Origin: Pseudomonadota bacterium
GTDB lineage: Bacteria; Pseudomonadota; Gammaproteobacteria; Burkholderiales; Rhodocyclaceae
Reading direction: 5' to 3'
Assembly: GCA_018241695.1 (NCBI GenBank)
Contig: JAFEDH010000008.1
Span: 62,001 to 126,000, forward strand
Length of the DNA stretch: 64,000 nt
In this document: in pieces, positions 28,328 through 34,144 of the stretch
How positions within the stretch are numbered: position 1 is the stretch's first letter
How the letters are laid out: every line of letters begins with the position of its first letter
Notes under the pieces: generated by a model
What the model saw: only the letters and a program-made list of their open reading frames with translations
Database searches by the model: none
Told to the model about the DNA's origin: nothing
Translations under genes and position numbers: made by a program

Positions 28328-28396
28328 ACCCAACGTTCAAGATCAGGGGCCAGGTACGGCCCTATGCACCAGATCCCCTGCATCATAGGGTTGGGC
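28328..28396 (-). repeat. attC-7 (after higBA cassette)
   Basis: 69-bp imperfect palindrome bounded on the plus strand by ACCCAAC (28328-28334) and GTTGGGC (28390-28396). Inner arms AGATCAGGGG and CCCCTGCATC pair. It is the most distal site detected, and its sequence differs from the other sites. Confidence 0.75.
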
Positions 28397-28405
28397 CGCA
28401 CCGTA

Positions 28406-28714
28406 TCATGCAGCGAGTTCTTGCAGAACTTCGGGATGACGCTCGGCGACACGGAAGAGGGTCTTGGCTGCACCCGAAGGCTCGCGACGCCCCTGTTCCC
28501 AGTCTTGGAGTGTGCGCACAGAAACTCCAAGCAGTGCCGCAAATGCAGTTTGAGAAAGGCCCGACACCAAACGAGCGTGAGCAATTTCAGAAATTTCGGG
28601 ACGATGGACGCGAGCACGCATGCCAGCCTTCATTTCACGCACCGATGTTAGTAGTTCGGCGCCAATGTCAATTGCGGGCTGACGGCCGACGGGCTTCTGT
28701 TTAGCTTTACGCAT
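28406..28714 (-). CDS. higA: HigA-like antitoxin, XRE-family HTH
   Basis: A 102-residue antitoxin with a C-terminal helix-turn-helix (GLSQTAFAALLGVSVRTLQD, then WEQGRREPSGAAKTL) and a flexible N-terminus. It overlaps the toxin gene by 8 bp and lies downstream of it, the toxin-first order typical of HigBA. The ATG was chosen because GAGGAG precedes it inside the toxin gene. The antitoxin should neutralise the toxin and repress the operon by binding a palindrome upstream. It is the second gene of cassette 7, ending 10 bp before attC-7. Confidence 0.88.
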   Translation of the reverse strand: MRKAKQKPVGRQPAIDIGAELLTSVREMKAGMRARVHRPEISEIAHARLVSGLSQTAFAALLGVSVRTLQDWEQGRREPSGAAKTLFRVAERHPEVLQELAA

Positions 28715-29021
28715 TTTCGATCTCCTCTTTGATCTGCCGAAGCACATGCGCTGGGATATTTTCACGCACGGACTTTCCGTAGACCAGCAACAACCAGATT
28801 TCTCCATTGGCGAGGCGATTGAAGTAAATGACTCGCACCCCGCCACTCTTGCCACGACCAGCGCTCCTCCATCGAGTTTTTCTTACGCCTCCCGATCCAG
28901 GCACGACATCGCCAGCTTCTGGATATCCGGCGATGAAGTTGATGAAGCTGATTCGATCCTCATCGTTCCAGAAATCGCTGGCGAGGCGAACGAACGTTGA
29001 CGTTTCGATGACCGTGAACAT
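28707..29021 (-). CDS. higB: HigB/RelE-family toxin
   Basis: A 104-residue RelE-superfamily toxin resembling the HigB-2 type (FTVIETSTFV, AGYPEAGDVVPGSGGVRKTR, GKSGGVRVIYF, LLLVYGKSVREN). Such toxins cleave mRNA on the ribosome. The ATG at 29021 has GGAG at good spacing and directly follows a perfect 15-bp palindrome likely to be the operator; a start 12 codons upstream would put the palindrome inside the gene. Forms a bicistronic cassette with higA. Confidence 0.88.
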   Translation of the reverse strand: MFTVIETSTFVRLASDFWNDEDRISFINFIAGYPEAGDVVPGSGGVRKTRWRSAGRGKSGGVRVIYFNRLANGEIWLLLVYGKSVRENIPAHVLRQIKEEIENA

Positions 29022-29032
29022 GGGCTCCAATA

Positions 29033-29047
29033 TACGGCAATGCCGTA
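29033..29047. promoter_or_regulatory. Putative HigA operator palindrome
   Basis: Perfect inverted repeat TACGGCA-A-TGCCGTA 11 bp before the higB start codon. Toxin-antitoxin operons of this type are repressed by the antitoxin or complex binding such palindromes; function here is inferred from position and symmetry. Confidence 0.65.
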
Positions 29048-29082
29048 GTTTCGTCAAATGCCCAGACAGTGCTTATGGTGAG

Positions 29083-29169
29083 GTCCAACGTAGAAGTCAC
29101 CGGCGCTGCGCGGCTTTATCGCGCAGCGTCCAGCGACCGAAGAGAGCGAGGTTGAGCGCCATGTTAGAA
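29083..29169 (-). repeat. attC-6 (after PD-(D/E)XK-like cassette)
   Basis: 87-bp site bounded by GTCCAAC (29083-29089) and GTTAGAA (29163-29169). It contains a perfect 8-bp hairpin GCTGCGCG / CGCGCAGC around the loop GCTTTAT, the same core found in attC-1 and attC-4. It is longer than those sites because of an extra stretch on one arm. Confidence 0.85.
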
Positions 29170-29175
29170 CTTGGT

Positions 29176-29634
29176 TCAGTCAAGGCCCAATAACTCCCAG
29201 CGATTAAGGTATTTGTTTTCTGGGTCTGCAAACTTACGCATTGGTGTGTCTTGATGCTGCTGACCATTGCGGCCAGGGGTGTTGAGCCAGCGTTGATGAT
29301 TGTCTCGGGCGTACTTGGCTGCTTCCTCGCGCGGGACGATGTAGTACTCGGGCGCGAGAAGATCATTGAGACGGATAAACACAAAGAACAAATTGGTTGC
29401 TATGTCGCTTTCGTGCTTTTGATTGAGCATCCATTCCTTGCCACTGCCTTGAATGGCCTTGACCTGAATGCCAACACTCTTTGTTGCGTCTGTGTTGGAT
29501 GCAAGTATGTCAATGCCCTTTGTGTTTCGAAGAGTCAGTGACGCGATGTGGCCGCGACGTGACAACTCGGCAGCGACAAAGTACTCGCCAGCGATGCCAC
29601 ACAAGCCAGTAGAAAGACGGGAGCGTTGGGCCAT
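29176..29634 (-). CDS. PD-(D/E)XK endonuclease-like cassette protein
   Basis: A 152-residue protein with a compact nuclease-like pattern: GIAGEYFVAAELSRRG (helix with Glu), KGIDILAS (Asp strand) and IQVKAIQG (the x-V-K strand). These match the E / D / Q-x-K arrangement of small PD-(D/E)XK family proteins. The C-terminal half (EYYIVPREEAAKYARD; KYLNRWELLGL) is conserved-looking but of unknown role. Q instead of the usual acidic residue before the Lys strand makes catalytic activity uncertain. ATG at 29634 lies 12 bp inside the cassette start; an in-frame upstream start would cross the attC site. Similar small nuclease-like proteins are common integron cargo. Confidence 0.75.
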   Translation of the reverse strand: MAQRSRLSTGLCGIAGEYFVAAELSRRGHIASLTLRNTKGIDILASNTDATKSVGIQVKAIQGSGKEWMLNQKHESDIATNLFFVFIRLNDLLAPEYYIVPREEAAKYARDNHQRWLNTPGRNGQQHQDTPMRKFADPENKYLNRWELLGLD

Positions 29635-29645
29635 GGAAATAGAAG

Positions 29646-29708
29646 TTCTAACGTGAAGTTCAGCGGTGCGCGGCACCTGCGCGCGTTCGTTGCAACGGCA
29701 AGTTAGAA
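29646..29708 (-). repeat. attC-5 (after brnTA cassette)
   Basis: 63-bp site with ends TTCTAAC (29646-29652) and GTTAGAA (29702-29708), exact complements. The inner arms are GC-rich but shorter and less regular than the attC-1/4/6 group. The last codons of brnA lie inside this site. Confidence 0.8.
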
Positions 29709-29929
29709 GCGGAGGCCTCCAGGCGTTCGGCTAGCCAAACCTTGATAACAGATTGACGCGTCACCCCCAGTTTGCTGGCTTCACGATCCAGCGAGTCAAT
29801 CATCCATGTTGGAAAATCGACATTCACCCGCTTCTGCTCCTGCAGCACGCGCTTGGCTTTGGACAAGTCCAAAGAAGCCGTGACGTCGACACCCTCATCA
29901 AACTGTTGCTCGAATCTTTTAGCTTTCAT
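29660..29929 (-). CDS. brnA: BrnA-like antitoxin
   Basis: An 89-residue antitoxin, partner of the BrnT-like toxin whose gene it overlaps by 11 bp. The C-terminal half has a ribbon-helix-helix-like DNA-binding pattern (RVNVDFPTWMIDSLDREASK, then LGVTRQSVIKVWLAERL). The last ~16 residues (SNLPLQRTRAGAAHR) are encoded inside attC-5, so the protein tail is donated by the recombination site. Expected role: neutralise BrnT and repress the promoter. Forms cassette 5. Confidence 0.85.
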   Translation of the reverse strand: MKAKRFEQQFDEGVDVTASLDLSKAKRVLQEQKRVNVDFPTWMIDSLDREASKLGVTRQSVIKVWLAERLEASASNLPLQRTRAGAAHR

Positions 29930-30179
29930 AAAGCGCTACCTCTTCTGTACGTGCGCGACGCACAGATATCAATCGGACATTGGCCCCACGGTAGGTAATG
30001 GCTGACCAATGCTTCCCATCAATTGCGCCAATTGCCAGATACCGCGGCTCGTCATCTGTCTTGACTGGAATCTCCAGCAACATTGGATCGTTCCAGAGCT
30101 TCTGGGCTTCCACAAAATCGATGCCGTGCTTTACGCGATTGGACTCACTCTTTGCGGCATCAAATTCGAAGGAATACAT
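29919..30179 (-). CDS. brnT: BrnT-like ribonuclease toxin
   Basis: An 86-residue BrnT-family toxin: FEFDAAKSESNRVKHGIDF at the start, then ALYES at the end, with RYLAIGAIDGKHWSAITYRG and RLISVRRAR in the core. BrnT folds like RelE and cleaves RNA. The ATG sits only one base after an inverted repeat and has no recognisable ribosome-binding sequence, so translation may be weak or nearly leaderless. It is first in a toxin-antitoxin cassette. Confidence 0.88.
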   Translation of the reverse strand: MYSFEFDAAKSESNRVKHGIDFVEAQKLWNDPMLLEIPVKTDDEPRYLAIGAIDGKHWSAITYRGANVRLISVRRARTEEVALYES

Positions 30180-30180
30180 A

Positions 30181-30195
30181 GTATAGAAAATATAC
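30181..30195. promoter_or_regulatory. Putative brnTA operator/promoter
   Basis: Inverted repeat GTATA-N5-TATAC directly before the brnT ATG. It is A/T-rich and overlaps possible -10 sequences on the minus strand (TATACT), as expected of an autoregulated toxin-antitoxin promoter. Position and symmetry are the only evidence. Confidence 0.45.
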
Positions 30196-30229
30196 CTTAA
30201 TTGGCGACATTACGCCAGTCGGAAGGTAT

Positions 30230-30298
30230 TTCTAACGTGAAGCTAACCGGTGCTGCGCGGCTTTATCGCGCAGCATCCGGTTGAGCGCAGGGTTATGC
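30230..30298 (-). repeat. attC-4 (after OXA cassette)
   Basis: 69-bp site with ends TTCTAAC (30230-30236) and GTTATGC (30292-30298). The arms GCTAACCGG and CCGGTTGAGC pair around the hairpin TGCTGCGCG / CGCGCAGCA with loop GCTTTAT. Almost the same sequence as attC-1. Confidence 0.9.
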
Positions 30299-30322
30299 AT
30301 CCGCTCTCGATGACGCCACATG

Positions 30323-31162
30323 TCATTTGTTATCTATCAACACGGGTAATTCCAAGAGAATATCCTCTCGCGCTTTAGATCCCCCGGGAATATCGGATCT
30401 CACGCTTCCAATTTCCAATCGGGCGAAAATAACTTGCCGCCCGTTTTTCTCGGCCCAGCCCAGGAACCAGCCCTGCGGGCGGTTTTCATTTATCTTGCCG
30501 TTACTGTCCCGAAGCCAGCCGCTGCCGCTTTTTCCATGTACAACCCATCCTTCGGCTGCCTGATACTGCGGGATCGTGGCATACACCATGTCATAAGTCG
30601 CTTCGGATACAGGCAGCTTATGCGCGACAAAGCGTAGAAGAAACTGGATTTGCTCCCTGGGGGATATGGCGAGCGACGACATCAGCCACGACTGGGTCAA
30701 ACCGTTATGTTTCCCCGGGTCGCCGGAAACATCTTGATTACCGTATTCAAATTTCTTTATGTACTCAGTAAAACGATCATCTCCCAGGCGGCTTGTTAAT
30801 TGCTGCGAGAACCAGACAACAGAGTCGCGTAGCCACAGCGCCGGATAGACTTGTTTGTATGTTTGATCCCTCGGAGACGGGTTGTATTCCGGCTTCAATT
30901 CCCATGTGGGTGATTTTGGCGACTGCAAGATTCCACTATCAAACCCCATGATTGCCAATGGAAGTTTAAAAGACGAGCACGGAGACACGCGACGGGCACA
31001 TTCTCCGGTCTCATATAAGGTATTGCCAGTAATGGCGTCTGCGATGATGGTGCATTTAAGCGTTTCAACCTCATCAGAAGCCACGGAATGGATTGGGAGA
31101 GTGGCGGAAACAAACGCCAGCAGATGCAGCAACAAGATTTTTTTCGTCGAGGGATCTTTCAT
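30323..31162 (-). CDS. Class D (OXA-type) beta-lactamase
   Basis: A 279-residue secreted class D beta-lactamase with an N-terminal signal sequence (KKILLLHLLAFVSATLPIHS). Catalytic motifs are intact: S63-S-F-K66 (nucleophile and carboxylated Lys), DSVVWFS (S-x-V), FEYGNQD (Y-G-N) and HGKSGSGW (K-S/T-G). The Trp in LTQSWLMSSLAISPREQIQF fits the residue that protects the carbamylated Lys. It hydrolyses beta-lactams in the periplasm. The sequence resembles OXA enzymes in the IADAITG and GFDSGILQSP regions but I cannot assign it to a named variant. The start has GGAG upstream. It fills cassette 4, whose two core ends (GTTATGC / GCATAAC) match exactly. Confidence 0.95.
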   Translation of the reverse strand: MKDPSTKKILLLHLLAFVSATLPIHSVASDEVETLKCTIIADAITGNTLYETGECARRVSPCSSFKLPLAIMGFDSGILQSPKSPTWELKPEYNPSPRDQTYKQVYPALWLRDSVVWFSQQLTSRLGDDRFTEYIKKFEYGNQDVSGDPGKHNGLTQSWLMSSLAISPREQIQFLLRFVAHKLPVSEATYDMVYATIPQYQAAEGWVVHGKSGSGWLRDSNGKINENRPQGWFLGWAEKNGRQVIFARLEIGSVRSDIPGGSKAREDILLELPVLIDNK

Positions 31163-31186
31163 TGCTCCGCTGTGCGCTTCACAGAT

Positions 31187-31244
31187 GCATAACGAGTAAG
31201 TTCAGCCGCCGCCGTAGGCGGTCGGCTGCGATGGGATGTTAGAC
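31187..31244 (-). repeat. attC-3 (after NTF2-like cassette)
   Basis: 58-bp site with ends GCATAAC (31187-31193) and GTTAGAC (31238-31244). The inner palindrome CAGCCG-CCGCC / GGCGG-T-CGGCTG has a 3-base loop and one bulge. Different sequence family from attC-1/4/6. Confidence 0.88.
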
Positions 31245-31310
31245 GATTGTTATATTGCAAAACCTGACCCTGCTTCTCGTTACCCTGTTTCCCGCGGGTT
31301 GACCGACAGG

Positions 31311-31694
31311 TTAGGCAGCACGTTCGTTCAATGGTGTTAGCTGAGAGGCCCGTACTTTCCATCCCTCAGGTGTTTTGAGCCAAAAGTGGGTGTATCGATA
31401 CCTTCCACCAAAGCTAAACGAGCCAAGCCGCCCAGCCAGATTCATGATACCGATTTCAATGGCGGTCTCATCGAACGAAGAGATATGAACATCGTCTAGC
31501 CCGTGTTGAGTGAGTTGAAAGTCAGGGTTGGAATATCGACCTACCGAGACAGACTTGTCGATCAGCGTGCCTGAAGGATCGACGCCAACGTAGTCATCGC
31601 ATATCAATGCGGCCAGCGCCTCGCTATCGCGACGGAGTTCAATCTCAACGATATTGCGCGAGAGGCTCAGGATGTGGACTTCAATTTCGTTCAT
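31311..31694 (-). CDS. NTF2-like (DUF4440-type) cassette protein
   Basis: A 127-residue single-domain protein of the NTF2-like/SnoaL superfamily. The pattern is N-terminal helix (EIELRRDSEALAALICDDYV), then strands DPSGTLIDK, and the C-terminal RYRYTHFWLKTPEGWKVRAS typical of DUF4440-like small proteins. Such folds bind small hydrophobic ligands or act as isomerase-like enzymes; no function can be given. It is the only gene of cassette 3. A 60-bp 3' tail without coding signal separates it from attC-3. Confidence 0.78.
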   Translation of the reverse strand: MNEIEVHILSLSRNIVEIELRRDSEALAALICDDYVGVDPSGTLIDKSVSVGRYSNPDFQLTQHGLDDVHISSFDETAIEIGIMNLAGRLGSFSFGGRYRYTHFWLKTPEGWKVRASQLTPLNERAA

Positions 31695-31725
31695 AGATCA
31701 ACACTGCAAGAATAGGGCCTGTTTC

Positions 31726-31789
31726 GCCTAACGTTTAAGGTAAGGGGCGCGCCGCTTGCGGCGCGTCCCACTTGACCGCAATGTTAGAT
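31726..31789 (-). repeat. attC-2 (after membrane-protein cassette)
   Basis: 64-bp site with ends GCCTAAC (31726-31732) and GTTAGAT (31783-31789). The inner palindrome GGGGCGCGCCGC / GCGGCGCGTCCC has a two-base loop (one mismatch). The stop codon of the neighbouring cassette gene lies inside it. Confidence 0.88.
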
Positions 31790-32140
31790 TTCAAGTTCAC
31801 GGATACGCTTCTCAGCTTGGTTATGAGTAACTGACGGTCTTTCAAAACCTTTTTCAACGACCTTGTCTCGATGGCTTATCTTCAGAGATTTTTCTGTTCC
31901 GCCGTTTGTGGTTTTGATTACCGCGATGAACTCTTGTTCAAGCTGATAGTAGGCACTGATTTGTCGGTAGGCGGCAACCAGCTCTTTTTTTGCTGATGCC
32001 ATTTCTTCCTTGGCTTTTGCCATATCGGCAGTTGCTTTTACGCTCTTGAATCCAAAATACGCTGTAATGGCTGACCCAATTACGGTTGCCAAAGCAACGA
32101 TTAACGAAGTTCCGAGTGTAGTTATCGTTTGTGTATCCAT
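31784..32140 (-). CDS. Hypothetical membrane-anchored coiled-coil cassette protein
   Basis: A 118-residue protein of unknown function. Residues 5-32 form one transmembrane helix (TITTLGTSLIVALATVIGSA plus ITAYFGF), followed by a Lys/Ala/Glu-rich segment (ADMAKAKEEMASAKKELVAA) likely to be a coiled coil, and a polar tail. Similar one-helix-plus-coil proteins occur among integron and phage small proteins (holin/spanin-like or phospholipid-associated), but I cannot name a family. Its stop codon overlaps attC-2 by three bases of the core. ATG at 32140 is 12 bp after the cassette start. Confidence 0.7.
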   Translation of the reverse strand: MDTQTITTLGTSLIVALATVIGSAITAYFGFKSVKATADMAKAKEEMASAKKELVAAYRQISAYYQLEQEFIAVIKTTNGGTEKSLKISHRDKVVEKGFERPSVTHNQAEKRIRELEI

Positions 32141-32146
32141 AGTGAA

Positions 32147-32215
32147 ATCTAACGTAGAGCTAACCGGCGCTGCGCGGCTTTATTGCGCAGCGTCCGGTTG
32201 AGCGTCGGGTTGGGC
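32147..32215 (-). repeat. attC-1 (after HNH cassette)
   Basis: 69-bp site with ends ATCTAAC (32147-32153) and GTTGGGC (32209-32215). It has the hairpin core CGCTGCGCG-GCTTTAT-TGCGCAGCG and outer arms GCTAACCGG / CCGGTTGAGC. Nearly the same as attC-4. Confidence 0.9.
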
Positions 32216-33013
32216 TTTGGCTCCCAAAATGTCTTTGATTTTCGCGTACTCATAGCCGCTCTTCTTCATGTAGATGTGAACCGCCTTGTGACAGTTCGGA
32301 CAGAGAAGAGCAAAGTCAGAAAGACTGACGACATAGCTCGCGGAGTAGGTGGATATAGGGACCTTGTGATGCGCCTCGATGTATTTGACTCTGTATCTGA
32401 CGAAAAAATCTTCACCACATATATCGCATAGCCATGACTCGACACTCTTCAGCGTCTTTACAACCCCCTTGCTCCTTTCAGCCATAAGGTGCGTAACGTA
32501 TTTCCTTTCACCTTCTTGAAAGATGAGTTCATCCTGCGGTGCCGAAATTTCGGCGGCAGAAGCCAAGCCACGATGCAGAACGACGAATTTATTTTCTATT
32601 TCAGAAACTGAAAAAGACCCCTCGAAGTACCACCCATCTTTGTGTTCTGTGAACAGGAAGATTGGGTAGAGATGCTGAGGCTGCTTAACAAGGACTTCAT
32701 TGGCCTTTTCGGCATATGAGATTTCACCGTTCCTCGCTTTGAAGGAATAGTGGTAGGAAGTCTTACCGTCGTCAGACCAGCCATCGTCGTCGTAAGAGCC
32801 TGGGCGCGTTTTGATTATTACGGCCTGAACTTCAGGTAGCTGACCAACCCAATTTATTCCTTGCTGTGGCGTGTTACCAATAATGCCCTCCGTACCAGAC
32901 CAGTAAGGAGATGCCTCAACTTTCGAGAACTGCACGAGGTCATACAGATTCCGCTTGGTGACAATGTCGCCAGTCGAAAGAGAAAAGAGATCTCGGGTTT
33001 TTTTCAGTTCCAT
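32180..33013 (-). CDS. HNH endonuclease-domain cassette protein
   Basis: A 277-residue protein whose C-terminal third is an HNH nuclease: CDICGED (first zinc Cys pair), YIEAHHKVPIS (catalytic His-His), LLCPNCHKAVH (Asn-Cys-His and second pair). The N-terminal ~190 residues are unknown, with features such as YWSGTEGIIGNTPQQGINW and GWYFEGSFSV; they may recognise DNA or another trigger. HNH proteins with a sensing N-terminus occur in modified-DNA restriction (McrA-like) systems, so a defence role is possible. The C-terminal tail (AQPDAQPDAAQ) is encoded within attC-1. It is the first cassette gene, and its ATG lies 27 bp inside the attI-cassette junction. Confidence 0.85.
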   Translation of the reverse strand: MELKKTRDLFSLSTGDIVTKRNLYDLVQFSKVEASPYWSGTEGIIGNTPQQGINWVGQLPEVQAVIIKTRPGSYDDDGWSDDGKTSYHYSFKARNGEISYAEKANEVLVKQPQHLYPIFLFTEHKDGWYFEGSFSVSEIENKFVVLHRGLASAAEISAPQDELIFQEGERKYVTHLMAERSKGVVKTLKSVESWLCDICGEDFFVRYRVKYIEAHHKVPISTYSASYVVSLSDFALLCPNCHKAVHIYMKKSGYEYAKIKDILGAKAQPDAQPDAAQ

Positions 33014-33034
33014 ATATGACCAGTTGATAGAGAA

Positions 33035-33110
33035 GCCTAACGTAATGTAGACGGCAATTTCGCCGGGTAATCCAGCAGGTGGAGCCGTATAATCTGGAAA
33101 GGTGGTAAGT
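33035..33110 (-). other. attI region and intI upstream sequence
   Basis: The recombination core reads GTTAGGC on the minus strand (33041-33035), matching GTTRRRY, and marks where cassette 1 joins. The remaining attI DNA lies toward intI (33042-33110); its exact limit cannot be read without homologous sites. A TATAAT at 33088-33093 on the plus strand could be the -10 of the intI promoter, but no good -35 precedes it. I found no LexA-type CTG-N10-CAG site, so SOS control of this intI is not evident, and a cassette promoter (Pc) reading left could not be placed with confidence. Confidence 0.55.
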
Positions 33111-33151
33111 AACTTATTGTTTTCATAAAGCCTCCGGCTAATACCATAACT

Positions 33152-34144
33152 ATGCCTCCAGATTATCCGACACCGCAGACCTCCCCCAAACCGAGGTTGC
33201 TCGACGAGGTCCGGGCGGCCATCCGGCTGCGGCATTACAGCATCCGTACCGAGACGGCTTATGTCGGATGGATTAGACGCTTTATCCTGTTTCACGGCAA
33301 GCGGCATCCGCGGGAGATGGGGGCCGAGGAGGTGACGGCCTTTTTGAGCCATCTCGCGACGGAGGGCAATGTCGCCTCGGCGACGCAGCATCAGGCGCTT
33401 TCGGCCCTGCTGTTTCTCTATCGTGAAATTCTCAAGGTCGATCTGCCCTGGATGAACGAGGTGGTGCGGGCGAAGAAGCCCCGGCGCTTGCCCACGGTGC
33501 TTTCGCGCCAGGAGGTGCAGCGCCTGCTGGGGGCGATGGAGGGAACCCACGCCCTGATGGCGCGGCTGCTCTACGGTACGGGCATGCGCCTGATGGAGGT
33601 GATCCGCTTGCGGGTGAAGGATGTGGATTTTGGTCGGGGCGAGATCCTGATCCGCGACGGCAAGGGCGCGAAGGACCGGGTGACGGTTTTGCCGCAATCC
33701 CTTGCGGGCGAATTGCAGGCCCATGTGGGCCGCGTGCAGCGGGTGTGGGAATCCGATCGTGAAGCCGGGCGCGGCGGCGTGTGGATGCCCGATGCGCTGG
33801 AAAGAAAATATCCCGAGGCGGGCCGGTCGTGGCCGTGGTTCTGGGTGTTTCCTGCGCGGCAGTTGTCGGCGGACCCGCGCACCGGGCTGGAGCGGAGGCA
33901 TCACTGCTATGAAACCAATCTGCAGCGGGCGGTGAAGAAGGGGCTCAGGGTGGCGGCGGTTTCCAAGCCGGCCAGCACCCATACGCTGCGCCATTCCTTC
34001 GCCACCCATCTGCTGGAGTCGGGCTACGACATCCGTACCGTGCAGGAACTGCTGGGCCATTCCGATGTATCCACCACCATGATCTACACCCATGTGCTCA
34101 ACCGGGGCGGCAAGGGCGTGGTCAGCCCCCTGGATCATTTGTGA
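33152..34144 (+). CDS. intI: Integron integrase IntI
   Basis: A 330-residue tyrosine recombinase of the IntI type. Catalytic residues are Arg146 (GTGMRLMEV), His277-x2-Arg280 (THTLRH), His303 (LLGHSD) and Tyr312 (MIYTHVL). The IntI-specific extra segment (ALERKYPEAGRSWPWFWVF, residues 215-233) is present; it separates integron integrases from XerC/XerD. The protein looks complete with no missing residue, so the array may still be active. It points away from the cassettes, the standard orientation. The start has no good ribosome-binding sequence. Its stop overlaps the GTG of hrpA by four bases. Confidence 0.96.
   Translation: MPPDYPTPQTSPKPRLLDEVRAAIRLRHYSIRTETAYVGWIRRFILFHGKRHPREMGAEEVTAFLSHLATEGNVASATQHQALSALLFLYREILKVDLPWMNEVVRAKKPRRLPTVLSRQEVQRLLGAMEGTHALMARLLYGTGMRLMEVIRLRVKDVDFGRGEILIRDGKGAKDRVTVLPQSLAGELQAHVGRVQRVWESDREAGRGGVWMPDALERKYPEAGRSWPWFWVFPARQLSADPRTGLERRHHCYETNLQRAVKKGLRVAAVSKPASTHTLRHSFATHLLESGYDIRTVQELLGHSDVSTTMIYTHVLNRGGKGVVSPLDHL

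Larger units (their letters stand above)
28328..34144 (-). mobile_element. Chromosomal integron: intI, attI and seven gene cassettes
   Basis: An IntI recombinase gene (plus strand) sits beside an attI core (33035-33041), from which seven cassettes extend leftward, all reading on the minus strand. Seven attC-like sites with RYYYAAC and GTTRRRY ends separate them. In every cassette the first core and its own inverse core are complementary or differ at one base, which confirms the boundaries. Cassette DNA is richer in A and T than the flanks. Cargo includes two toxin-antitoxin pairs, two predicted nucleases and a class D beta-lactamase. No sul1, qacE or transposase genes are nearby, so this is not a standard class 1 element. 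Numbering here: attC-1 nearest attI, attC-7 most distal. Confidence 0.92.

Noticed and set aside
33042..33151. LexA-type operator before intI
   Set aside because: No CTG-N10-CAG palindrome fits; only a lone TATAAT is present.
28328..34144. Class 1 integron with 3' conserved segment
   Set aside because: No qacE or sul1 follows the array, and the integrase sits next to hrpA.
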